Shown: positions 37,501 to 43,269 of the stretch, piece after piece
How the letters are laid out: every line of letters begins with the position of its first letter
Numbering within the stretch: the first letter of the stretch is position 1
DNA from: Clostridia bacterium
Lineage (GTDB): Bacteria; Bacillota; Clostridia; UBA1381
Length of the DNA stretch: 64,000 bases
Assembly (NCBI GenBank): GCA_017935675.1
Contig: JAGBHE010000064.1
Location: 124,001 to 188,000 of the forward strand
Reading direction: 5' to 3'
Made by a program: the position numbers and the translations under genes
Notes under the pieces: model-generated
Seen by the model: only the letters and a program-made list of their open reading frames with translations
Database searches by the model: none
Told to the model about the DNA's origin: nothing

Positions 37501-37595
37501 ATATGCTGAGCGGCAAAAAGGTTAAGGTTATGATCTTAGACAGCCTTAACGGACTGACACCGAAGTGTACTTATTATGAGACAACAAGCTTCTGA
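31542..37595 (+). CDS. Giant secreted multidomain surface protein (2017 residues)
   Basis: An exported protein (signal peptide about 1-28, ending AASA). In order: a helical region (60-330) running into a transglutaminase-like segment GGVCSNISFVGTILRNSFGL with Cys344 and a likely His371 (APDHMSF); a TPR-like stretch (about 446-500); an F5/8C carbohydrate-binding domain (about 742-905); bacterial Ig-like domains (about 913-985, 1069-1150, 1298-1370); one BspA-type LRR segment (1161-1270); a further Ig-like region (1370-1465); and a right-handed beta-helix (about 1480-1850) with repeats of the FxNNxAxxGGxxW type. The C-terminal 150 residues are beta-rich. No LPxTG, SLH or dockerin is visible. 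It probably binds and modifies polymers at the cell surface; activity is inferred only from the Cys/His pattern. Confidence 0.85.
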   Translation: MIKKKMLSLFLVLTTLMPAVGSMTIAASAENEDMYAGTSDVVLTLQQYDDALAAISGGGNEAEFAKDEKFVNILLRRQLVDKAGYETLMKKMIESPEFKECIEWLFTDTEMLRYYVYGGEPESNSLRQKHRPVTSGTYMSSFNVLTSIYTKHKEDLNDPEFASLYKRMMASIALTHSVTIYDWFLVYEFVLSRKWVHTSEPVGRYELFKKLRKHNMLAEEFDRYSVEDMRLVMCAPIDNAQLEWMHHYYRVKFLNNADYATRVVPASGANVGGACGMPYTTYSQDPFQPGSAGMYDPAQYDKWNEKYMLKVKDDIFDYSVDYGFNEKGLWYHPLWGNLERGGVCSNISFVGTILRNSFGLACHYLYQAPDHMSFMPYTLNTSGQVICGNGYNAYGMAKSGLSDRGNGYLPGGWSNYSFVGDINAGYMFIGAEAVHNNRNTDYEKAENLIYLAQVRSSKGEYEAAEALYEEALKAQYFNFGVYIGLFDLYKKMGKEDSDYYSLAKRAAENLKWYPMPMHDYIMKVISPVISNQVMKADLIGIVFDTLTEGTGAYANSGLWQPGYCREIAGSLRWGLTKIASFSFNTNTITLNGAFRTTGKDFLYSFDGGTTWNRQEYSEGAASFALTDEEVAQITDAKDILYKFDTAEKTHTIYIGTAGRPTQNATTNVFNDDEDKILRLQGGLEYSIDDGTTWHNLTADCIFEGNITVLIRVKATGANLAGPHITMTFTEAVGEPERRYLRLSNNVKLVSYPAGMNGKTAQNALDGNMATYWENMYTRAYKRDPDYPNEYKWIADDNNEFVFEITEPHYISALGYIPVNSDGMIKACEVYFSNDNKEWHLAGSAQQWTYVKGTNDPYPREQSIDFSEPVYAKYIKIKTTQIGRKNFNNFLYGYALATEFRLYENVTCSKKEIASLDLSTDRTSYKVGDKLDTGSISARLLYADGTKSIVPSSELAYGKDIFSEAGELAVDAEYNGIKSSFAVNVSENDRTATAISAVTASDRIYYAGDLFGKEDAVVKVTDGSDSWYLLPHEFTLQNDLLAEGKNTVTVLHNGITSTVSVNAEKAAKAMRIDTDESFRMNYSIGDEISFEGMSVKLIYEDDTEKALTDADYKTELLDGETIVSAEEFTRTAGMRKIRVTLNNKSEISTSIDITVFPYITSGEFSFEAIEGKAECKMTRFNPETDLAGRTVEIPETVTVGGHLYTVTEIAGGAFASAPEVEAVSVPKTVKTIGSGAFSTCTALKKIYMVDHTSFDGFICEEGAFETVENGLVYLDDAVKPESSPIPGYEIANALHTATEIVVTPPKKTEYVLGDELDCTGMTVTAILEDGGNLPIHAYTVSGYEPYATGEQTVTVTLNGISLSNTFTVNVGFPEIIIEQSPTGAVYAPDSVKEPMSVTAWVHNDNTLLYQWYRSNTSEKNGAAVEGATAAEFIPQEPGYYYAAVWVSDKNGNASEKVYSEAARVMIGDFEASIGITGYETFKDAAAAAVDKSVIYLRKDIEINDGAQITGAKKVIIDGGGHTIRRGSGFGEFFIAVKDQGTAVTLQNITFDGGAVWTGDEDAVTKRGMTNSGLQAVCPLIIAYDGTEVTLSDGAVLQNNYNKSGAANVQDSYDIRNITGGAIWTRSATVNLSGGIIRNNASEMFGSAMYMRGASVLTSYDGEVSGNHDPNPASQFNASAICLDNDTTATIQNGSFINNKGGAYGGVFWIGNGSIIINGGLFENNYTTKEGGVGFFYQGAKVGTLNVNGGIFRNNRADEKGGVFYCDKYAVVKNALFENNSAGLDGGVFRTLNGGLNISESTFKNNTANYGGAIWAGNTISLSGGSFAGNTAAQKGNAAYIDNAKRLSVGNVCDFGEEQDICQRTFVPVNITGMSNTGKAMYLTSVTEIVTGTVIANVSYDQKMDIRINGYKSVYEPSGTKWVLKAVVPPAAYRVERKDDGVHVLSPEAGEVTVVFAAYNEDNSLAGIESIPVVFEEAGEQIVNPANPDMLSGKKVKVMILDSLNGLTPKCTYYETTSF

Positions 37596-37605
37596 GTTAT
37601 CAGAG

Positions 37606-37643
37606 AAAAAAGACATTTTTCCAAGGAAAAATGTCTTTTTTTC
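37606..37643 (+). terminator. Terminator of the surface-protein gene
   Basis: AAAAAAGACATTTTTCC (37606-37622) pairs perfectly with GGAAAAATGTCTTTTTT (37625-37641), directly after the stop codon. Confidence 0.9.
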
Positions 37644-37665
37644 ATCTGATTTTTTTGCAGACAAA

Positions 37666-37787
37666 TAACACAGGGGGACGGTTCTCTTGTGTTCGCAATT
37701 AAATCAGAAAAATTTTTAATTTCCTATAACACAGGGGGACGGTTCTCTTGTGTTCGCAATTAAATCAGAAAAATTTTTAATTTCCTA
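37666..37787. repeat. Perfect 61-bp tandem duplication carrying dispersed palindromes
   Basis: 37666-37726 is repeated exactly at 37727-37787. Each unit holds a palindrome copy (AACACAGGGGGACGG...CTTGTGTT) and an AT-rich tail. The -35 box of the iorA promoter begins at the next base after the second unit. No gene lies in 37596-37962. Confidence 0.9.
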
Positions 37788-37816
37788 TTGACAAGACAAT
37801 ATATTTATGATAAAAT
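37788..37816 (+). promoter_or_regulatory. Promoter of the iorA-iorB-paaK operon
   Basis: TTGACA (37788-37793) and TAAAAT (37811-37816) are 17 bases apart, abutting the tandem duplication and giving a leader of about 140 bases. Confidence 0.75.
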
Positions 37817-37902
37817 AATTAAAGACAAGAAGAGCAGAGATGGGATAGATTAGAATAGACGTGATTGGTATGAGTTTTTTATGTATTACTTAGTTTATTT
37901 GG

Positions 37903-37929
37903 GTCGTCCTTGCGGGATGGCTTTTTTTT
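37903..37929 (+). terminator. Intrinsic terminator inside the iorA leader (attenuator)
   Basis: GTCGTCC (37903-37909) pairs with GGATGGC (37915-37921), with two G-U pairs, followed by eight T. It lies between the promoter and the iorA start, so read-through must be controlled or partial. No known riboswitch class was recognised in the upstream ~85 bases. Confidence 0.6.
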
Positions 37930-37962
37930 GTAATGTGCTGCGGATATGAAAGGTGAGATTAT

Positions 37963-39756
37963 ATGAGAGAATTACTGATGGGTAATGAAGCGATTGCTAT
38001 GGGAGCGCTTGCTGCCGGAGTAAACGTAGTCTGCGGATATCCGGGAACGCCGTCAAGCGAGGTTGTTGAAACCGTTGCAAAGCGAAAGCCTGACGGGGTG
38101 TATGTCGAGTGGTCAATAAATGAAAAAACCGCTATGGAGGTTGCGGCGGGAGCTGCATATTCCGGAAGCCGTGTACTTGTTACCATGAAGCAGATGGGGC
38201 TTAACGTCTGCTCCGATCCGCTTATGTGTGTAAATTATATAGGAATTAAGGGAGGGCTTGTTGTACTTTCCGCAGATGACCCGGGCCCGATCTCCTCACA
38301 GACTGAGCAGGACAGCAGACATTTCGGGAAATACGCCGGAATACCGGTATTTGATCCGGCAACACCGGAGGAAGCATATCGGATGGTGCAGGATGCGTTT
38401 GAGCTTTCCGAAAAGCTCGGAACTCCCGTAATTCTGCGCCCTACCACAAGAGTATGTCATAACTGTGCTTCAATTGAGATTGAGGAAGTAAAAAGCCCGG
38501 AAAAGCCCGAAGGCTTTATTAAGGACAGCCGATGGGTAATATTTCCGAGGCTTGCATACAGTGCAAAATGCAGGTTGTTTGAAAGAGAAGAGGGGCTTTC
38601 CGACCTCCTTTCGCAGTACTGCTTTAATACAACTGCGGGGAAAGGAAAGCTCGGTGTTGCCTGCGGCGGTGTAAGTGCTGCGTATACAAAGGATGTTTTG
38701 GCTGAGCTCGGTGCGGATTGCAGGCTTCTGAATGTTGCAACGCCGTATCCATTCCCGTCAAAGCTTGCGGAAGCTTTTCTTGATGGGCTTGACAGCGTGA
38801 TTGTTTTTGAAGAGCTTGACCCGGTTATAGAGGATGCACTCACTGAAATCTGCGGACGGAAGGGTCTCAGAGTTAAAATCTGCGGTAAGCGCACCGGACA
38901 TACAATTCATGCGGGAGAAAATACACATTTTATTATAAAGAAGCAGCTTTCGGCTTTTCTCGGAATTGAGCTTAAGGAGGAAATTCCTGATTTCAGCGAT
39001 GCACCGGAGCTTCCGGCACGTCCGCCGATTCTCTGTGCCGGATGTCCTCACAGAGCAGCCTTCTATGCGGTAAAGCAGGCTATGAAAGGGAAAAAAGCAG
39101 TATTTTGCGGTGATATAGGCTGCTATACACTTGGAAATGCCATGCCTCTTGATATGGTTGACACCTGCCTTTGCATGGGAGCGTCAGTATCCGTTCCTCA
39201 GGGAATGTATCATAGTGAAAATGACGCTGTGCACTTTGGATTTATAGGCGATTCGACATTTTTCCACAGCGGTATAACAAATGTTATCAACGCGGTGTAT
39301 AATAAGGCGGAGGAAATTGTTGTTATCCTTGATAATTCAACGACTGCCATGACGGGGCATCAGCCTCATCCAGGTATCGGTAAAACGATGATGGGAGATA
39401 TTTCAGAGAAGATTTCAATAGAGAAAATTCTTGAGGCCGTGGGGGTAACCTCTGTGCGTGTTGCCGATCCTCTTAAGCTTGAGGAGGCTGTTGATGCCGT
39501 AAGAGAGGCGGCTTCGGAAAAAGGAGTAAGGTGCATAATTTTCCGCTCTCCCTGTGTGGCTTTGTTTAAGCCGGATAAAAAAATGGCTGTGCAGCCGGAA
39601 AAGTGCAGAAAATGTCAGAGATGTATACGCGAGCTTGGCTGTCCCGCTTTGTCAATCGAGGACGGACGGGCGGTAGTTGAGCCTTCGCTTTGCAACGGCT
39701 GCGGTCTTTGCGCTGAGGTTTGCGGCTTCGGAGCGATTGAGGAGGTGCGCGGATAA
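37963..39756 (+). CDS. iorA: Indolepyruvate ferredoxin oxidoreductase, alpha subunit
   Basis: A 597-residue TPP-dependent enzyme subunit oxidising aryl pyruvates (indole-, phenyl-, hydroxyphenylpyruvate) to aryl acetyl-CoA with ferredoxin. The N-terminal pyrimidine-binding half begins LLMGNEAIAMGALAAGVNVV and contains GYPGTPSSEV. The TPP/Mg half (about 350-530) contains CAGCPHRA, GDIGCYTLG and LDNSTTAMTGHQ. The C-terminus has a two-cluster ferredoxin domain (CRKCQRCIRELGCP and CNGCGLCAEVCG). Full length. Its stop shares one base with the iorB start. Confidence 0.97.
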   Translation: MRELLMGNEAIAMGALAAGVNVVCGYPGTPSSEVVETVAKRKPDGVYVEWSINEKTAMEVAAGAAYSGSRVLVTMKQMGLNVCSDPLMCVNYIGIKGGLVVLSADDPGPISSQTEQDSRHFGKYAGIPVFDPATPEEAYRMVQDAFELSEKLGTPVILRPTTRVCHNCASIEIEEVKSPEKPEGFIKDSRWVIFPRLAYSAKCRLFEREEGLSDLLSQYCFNTTAGKGKLGVACGGVSAAYTKDVLAELGADCRLLNVATPYPFPSKLAEAFLDGLDSVIVFEELDPVIEDALTEICGRKGLRVKICGKRTGHTIHAGENTHFIIKKQLSAFLGIELKEEIPDFSDAPELPARPPILCAGCPHRAAFYAVKQAMKGKKAVFCGDIGCYTLGNAMPLDMVDTCLCMGASVSVPQGMYHSENDAVHFGFIGDSTFFHSGITNVINAVYNKAEEIVVILDNSTTAMTGHQPHPGIGKTMMGDISEKISIEKILEAVGVTSVRVADPLKLEEAVDAVREAASEKGVRCIIFRSPCVALFKPDKKMAVQPEKCRKCQRCIRELGCPALSIEDGRAVVEPSLCNGCGLCAEVCGFGAIEEVRG

Positions 39757-40346
39757 TGAACAGAAGCTTTTTATTATGCGGCGTCGGCGGGCAGGGCACA
39801 GTTCTTGCTTCAAGGGTGCTTGCGCAGACGGCTATGGATCGCGGTGAGTATGCCGGAACGGCAGAAACTATCGGAATGGCGCAGCGCGGGGGCTGCGTTG
39901 TAAGTCATGTGAGAACAGGAAGCGGAATCAATTCAGCACTTGTGCCGGAGGGGGGAGCAGACCTCCTTATCGGCTTTGAGCCGTCTGAGGCTGTGAGGTG
40001 CATGAAATACTTAAAGCCTGACGGCGTGTGCATTGTAAGCTCTAAGGCTGTGCAGCCCGTTACGGCGGCGCTGACCGGGAAACGGCTCGATTCTGCGGAA
40101 ATGATTGCTTACCTTAAAAAGCACATCAGCCGAGTTATAGTGGTAGATACGGAGGCTATATGCGAAAGCTGCGCCTCTCCCAAGGTATTGAATGTTGCCC
40201 TTCTCGGTGCGGCAGCAGAGTCAGGCAAAGCAGGAGTAAGCACTTCCGAAATAGAGGAGGTTTTAAGGAAAAGACTTCCCGAAAAACTTATTGATATGAA
40301 TTTAAAGGCGCTCCGTCTCGGAGCTGAGGCGGCGTCGGAGGAGTAG
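39756..40346 (+). CDS. iorB: Indolepyruvate ferredoxin oxidoreductase, beta subunit
   Basis: A 196-residue gamma-type subunit of 2-oxoacid:ferredoxin oxidoreductases, with the N-terminal CGVGGQGTVLASRVLAQTAM (residues 6-25) and AETIGMAQRGGCVVSHVR (about 36-53) typical of the family. It completes the IOR heterodimer with IorA and contributes to CoA binding. It overlaps iorA by one base (TAATG), ensuring coupled translation. Between it and the paaK gene lies a structured repeat element. Confidence 0.96.
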   Translation: MNRSFLLCGVGGQGTVLASRVLAQTAMDRGEYAGTAETIGMAQRGGCVVSHVRTGSGINSALVPEGGADLLIGFEPSEAVRCMKYLKPDGVCIVSSKAVQPVTAALTGKRLDSAEMIAYLKKHISRVIVVDTEAICESCASPKVLNVALLGAAAESGKAGVSTSEIEEVLRKRLPEKLIDMNLKALRLGAEAASEE

Positions 40347-40454
40347 ATAACGTGAAAAATAAGCGGCGCATCTTGCCTCCTTTCGGGACTCGGAGTATAA
40401 ACATACGCCGTCGCCCCTCAAGAAGGCAACCTGCTTGCTTCTTTCCCACGTTAT
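40347..40454. repeat. Structured dispersed element, copy B
   Basis: Matches the element at 679-788 (ATAAGCGGCGCATCT from 40359; AGTATAAACATACG; CTGCTTGCTTCT ending near 40442). The closing inverted repeat is ATAACGTG (40347-40354) with CACGTTAT (40447-40454), different in sequence from copy A but in the same place. An inner stem pairs TTGCCTCCTT (from 40373) with AAGAAGGCAA (from about 40420) at 9 of 10 positions. It lies between iorB and paaK inside one operon; a further small hairpin GCCGCC-TAAA-GGCGGC follows (about 40463-40478). Confidence 0.6.
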
Positions 40455-40491
40455 GGATTTGAGCCGCCTAAAGGCGGCATGGAGGATTATT

Positions 40492-41730
40492 ATGAAGATG
40501 ACAGAAAAAACCTTTGATATAATAAAAAAGCAGGCAATACGTCTGGCGGCTATTGAAAACGGCTTGTACAGCAAAAAATTCAAGGATATCAGTCTTGAGG
40601 ATATGAATACGCAGGAGGATTTTGAAAAGCTTCCGTTTACTGATAAAAGTGATTTGCGGGACTGCTATCCTCTCGGTATTTCCGCCGTGCCCGAAGAAGA
40701 GATTGTGAGAATACATTCCTCCTCCGGAACTACGGGGACACCGGTCATTATACCGTATACAAAAAAGGATGTTGATGACTGGGCTGAGATGTTCAAACGC
40801 TGTTATGAGATTGCCGGAATAACAAATAAAGACAGAATACAGATTACACCCGGATATGGATTGTGGACTGCCGGAATAGGCTTTCAGGCAGGCGCTGAAA
40901 AGTTAGGTGCAATGGCAATTCCCATGGGACCCGGAAACACGGAAAAGCAGCTTCAGTTCATGATGGATATGGGGACTACTGTTTTGTGTGCAACCTCGTC
41001 CTATGCCCTGCTGCTTGCCGAGGAAATATCAAGGCGGGGAATAAGGGACAAGCTGCGGCTTAAAAAGGGAGTTATCGGAAGCGAACGCTGGGGCGAAAAA
41101 ATGCGCAGTCGTATAAAAAATGAGCTTGGAATTGAGATTTATGACATATACGGACTTACCGAAATTTACGGCCCCGGTATCGGCGTAAGCTGCCAATACG
41201 ATACAGGAATGCATTGCTTTGACGATTATATGTATCTTGAAATTATTGACCCGAAGACCGGCAGGGTTTTACCTGACGGAGAGGAGGGCGAGCTTGTAAT
41301 CACAACTCTGCAGAAGGAGGGCGCGCCTCTTATCCGCTTCAGAACCCATGACATAACGCGCATTATACCCGGAGACTGCCCCTGCGGCTGCAAGTATACG
41401 AGAATCGGCATAATAACCGGACGTTCAGATGATCTTTTTAAGGTTAAGGGCGTGAATATGTTCCCGGCTCAGGTTGAGGAGGTTTTGCAGAAGATTGACG
41501 GGATAAGCAGCGAGTACAGAATTGAAATCGACCATATAGACGGGCGTGACCATATGACGGTTATGTTTGAGTGCAATGCACAGTCAGATACATATGAAGC
41601 GATTGAAAATGAATTCAAAAAGCGCTTTAAGGCAAAAATCGGAATGACACCTGACGCAAAGGCATATGCTGTCGGTGCGCTTCCGAGAAGCGAGAAGAAG
41701 ACAAAAAGGGTTATTGATAACAGACAATAA
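40492..41730 (+). CDS. paaK: Phenylacetate-CoA ligase, second paralogue
   Basis: A 412-residue adenylate-forming aryl-CoA ligase. Motifs: HSSSGTTGTPVIIPYT (about residues 74-89), YGLTEIYGPGIGVSC, FRTHDITR, VKGVNMFPAQVEEVL and the C-terminal lysine region SEKKTKRVIDNRQ. Together with IorAB it forms an aryl pyruvate to aryl acetyl-CoA to aryl acetate module; run backwards, the ligase can make ATP from aryl acetyl-CoA. The ATG at 40492 follows GGAGG (40481-40485); the 19 in-frame codons upstream are in the repeat region. It resembles the copy at 24760 throughout. Confidence 0.95.
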   Translation: MKMTEKTFDIIKKQAIRLAAIENGLYSKKFKDISLEDMNTQEDFEKLPFTDKSDLRDCYPLGISAVPEEEIVRIHSSSGTTGTPVIIPYTKKDVDDWAEMFKRCYEIAGITNKDRIQITPGYGLWTAGIGFQAGAEKLGAMAIPMGPGNTEKQLQFMMDMGTTVLCATSSYALLLAEEISRRGIRDKLRLKKGVIGSERWGEKMRSRIKNELGIEIYDIYGLTEIYGPGIGVSCQYDTGMHCFDDYMYLEIIDPKTGRVLPDGEEGELVITTLQKEGAPLIRFRTHDITRIIPGDCPCGCKYTRIGIITGRSDDLFKVKGVNMFPAQVEEVLQKIDGISSEYRIEIDHIDGRDHMTVMFECNAQSDTYEAIENEFKKRFKAKIGMTPDAKAYAVGALPRSEKKTKRVIDNRQ

Positions 41731-41741
41731 AATTTGATATG

Positions 41742-41779
41742 AATGTGCGATGCCTGCTTGCTTGCGGGAATCGCACATT
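41742..41779. terminator. Bidirectional terminator between paaK and the response regulator
   Basis: AATGTGCGA (41742-41750) pairs with TCGCACATT (41771-41779), and the inner CCTGC/GCGGG segments extend the stem. It lies between convergent genes, with T-rich sequence on the plus strand side. Confidence 0.75.
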
Positions 41780-41784
41780 TGTTT

Positions 41785-43269
41785 TCAGTGATATTTTTTT
41801 CTGAACTGCGTGGGCGTAACGCCTGTGTATTTCCCGAAAACCTTACAAAAATATTTGGAATCGTTAAAGCCGCACAGCCCGGAGATTGCCGCTATGTTTT
41901 TATCTGTGTGAAGAAGCTTTTTTGCTTCCGAGATGCGTATGCTGTTAATATAATGATTAAGCGTGTCACCCGTTATTTTTTTAAAGGTGGTACACAGGTA
42001 ATTTGTATTGACATTACAATGACTTACAATATCAATGATTGATAAATTGGGATTTTGAAAATTGTGCTCTATATAAAACAGGGCCGCCTGCACCATTCTT
42101 TTTTCATCGGTAGCATCTGTATAAAGCTTTATTTTATCAATAAGCGTCAGCATGTAACGGTGCAGCTCAATAATTGAATCCGCCTCAAAAATTCCTGAAA
42201 TATCCTCAAAAATTATGTTGTCATATTCATATGAAATGAAGTAATTCTGGTAGAAGGAATATATTTTTTTTGAAATGTCATAGTATAATTTTTTGGCTGA
42301 TGAGCTAAGGAGCGTTTCGCAGCCCGAAAGAGTGTTAAAAAGCGATTCGGCGGCTTCCGATGCGTTGTCGTATTTTCCCTCTGTAAGCGTTTTGTAAAGC
42401 TCATCCGTAAGCGCTGTGTAATCTGAGCTTTCGGCGGCGGCTTCTTTATAAAAAACAATCGTATTCAGCGGATGAAAAAAAGCTCTGTCTGCGGCGATAA
42501 CAGCGTTCTCATATGACAGATAAGCCAGTGAGGATTTGTTTTCAAAAGAACCCACACCGCATTTAAAATATTCCTCAGAGCCTATTTCCGAGAAAAATCC
42601 GTTAAGGGCGTCATTTACTCTCATTTTGATATCGTTATTTCTGCAATACAGAAGAAGCTTGAAGGTACCTCTGCTTTTTCTTGTGTACATTATCTTCAGA
42701 CCTCTTTTTTCCGATTCAAGGCGGAGAATCTTTTCGGCGTCCGAGGAATATTCGCAGCAGGGAAGAATTATTACAGCCACAATATTTGAATTGCCAAGAC
42801 CGCTTGTTTCCATCCTCCTTTGCAATTCCTCCGGCAGAGCCTTGTTTTTAAATATGTATTCAAGAAGCTGCCCGTCAGCGCTGTTTCCGGAGCCCCGAGG
42901 CAGCGAAGCGATTGCTTTTTCTATTGCCGCGCATAATTCCCCGGGATCAATCGGTTTTTCTATATAATCGACAGCATTGAGTTTTATAGCGGTTTTTAAT
43001 GTCATTTTATCCGTGAATCCGGTGAGGAAAATAATTTTACAGTCGGGGAAAGCCTTGATTATTTCCGAAGCCAATTCCGTGCCTGTCATTTTAGGCATTC
43101 GTATGTCGGTAAGTATAATATCGGGTTTAAAATCCGCAGTAATCTTGAGGGCTTCGGCACCGTTGGCAGCTTCAAGAAGAAGGACATTTTCCTTGAACGA
43201 ATGCTTTATTATATTTTTAATCAGCTTTCTTGAAGGAGTTTCATCATCAACAATCAGAATGTTTATCAT
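41785..43269 (-). CDS. Response regulator with AraC-type DNA-binding domain (YesN-like)
   Basis: A 494-residue regulator. The receiver domain (1-120) has acidic residues Asp8/Asp9, phospho-acceptor Asp55 (IILTDIRMPKMTG), a Thr at FLTGF and Lys in YIEKP. A long middle region (about 150-380) of the kind seen in YesN proteins is followed by a C-terminal AraC double helix-turn-helix (about 395-494, LSIIDIVSHCNVNTNYLCTT and AAISGLCGFNDSKYFCKVF). It overlaps its sensor kinase by 23 bases. The family activates the neighbouring sugar transporter operon, which here starts divergently at 45232. Confidence 0.95.
   Translation of the reverse strand: MINILIVDDETPSRKLIKNIIKHSFKENVLLLEAANGAEALKITADFKPDIILTDIRMPKMTGTELASEIIKAFPDCKIIFLTGFTDKMTLKTAIKLNAVDYIEKPIDPGELCAAIEKAIASLPRGSGNSADGQLLEYIFKNKALPEELQRRMETSGLGNSNIVAVIILPCCEYSSDAEKILRLESEKRGLKIMYTRKSRGTFKLLLYCRNNDIKMRVNDALNGFFSEIGSEEYFKCGVGSFENKSSLAYLSYENAVIAADRAFFHPLNTIVFYKEAAAESSDYTALTDELYKTLTEGKYDNASEAAESLFNTLSGCETLLSSSAKKLYYDISKKIYSFYQNYFISYEYDNIIFEDISGIFEADSIIELHRYMLTLIDKIKLYTDATDEKRMVQAALFYIEHNFQNPNLSIIDIVSHCNVNTNYLCTTFKKITGDTLNHYINSIRISEAKKLLHTDKNIAAISGLCGFNDSKYFCKVFGKYTGVTPTQFRKKYH

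Noticed and set aside
27236-37787. Repeated palindromes considered as a CRISPR array
   Set aside because: Copies are irregularly spaced over kilobases, the only tandem pair has identical intervening sequence, and no cas gene is present.
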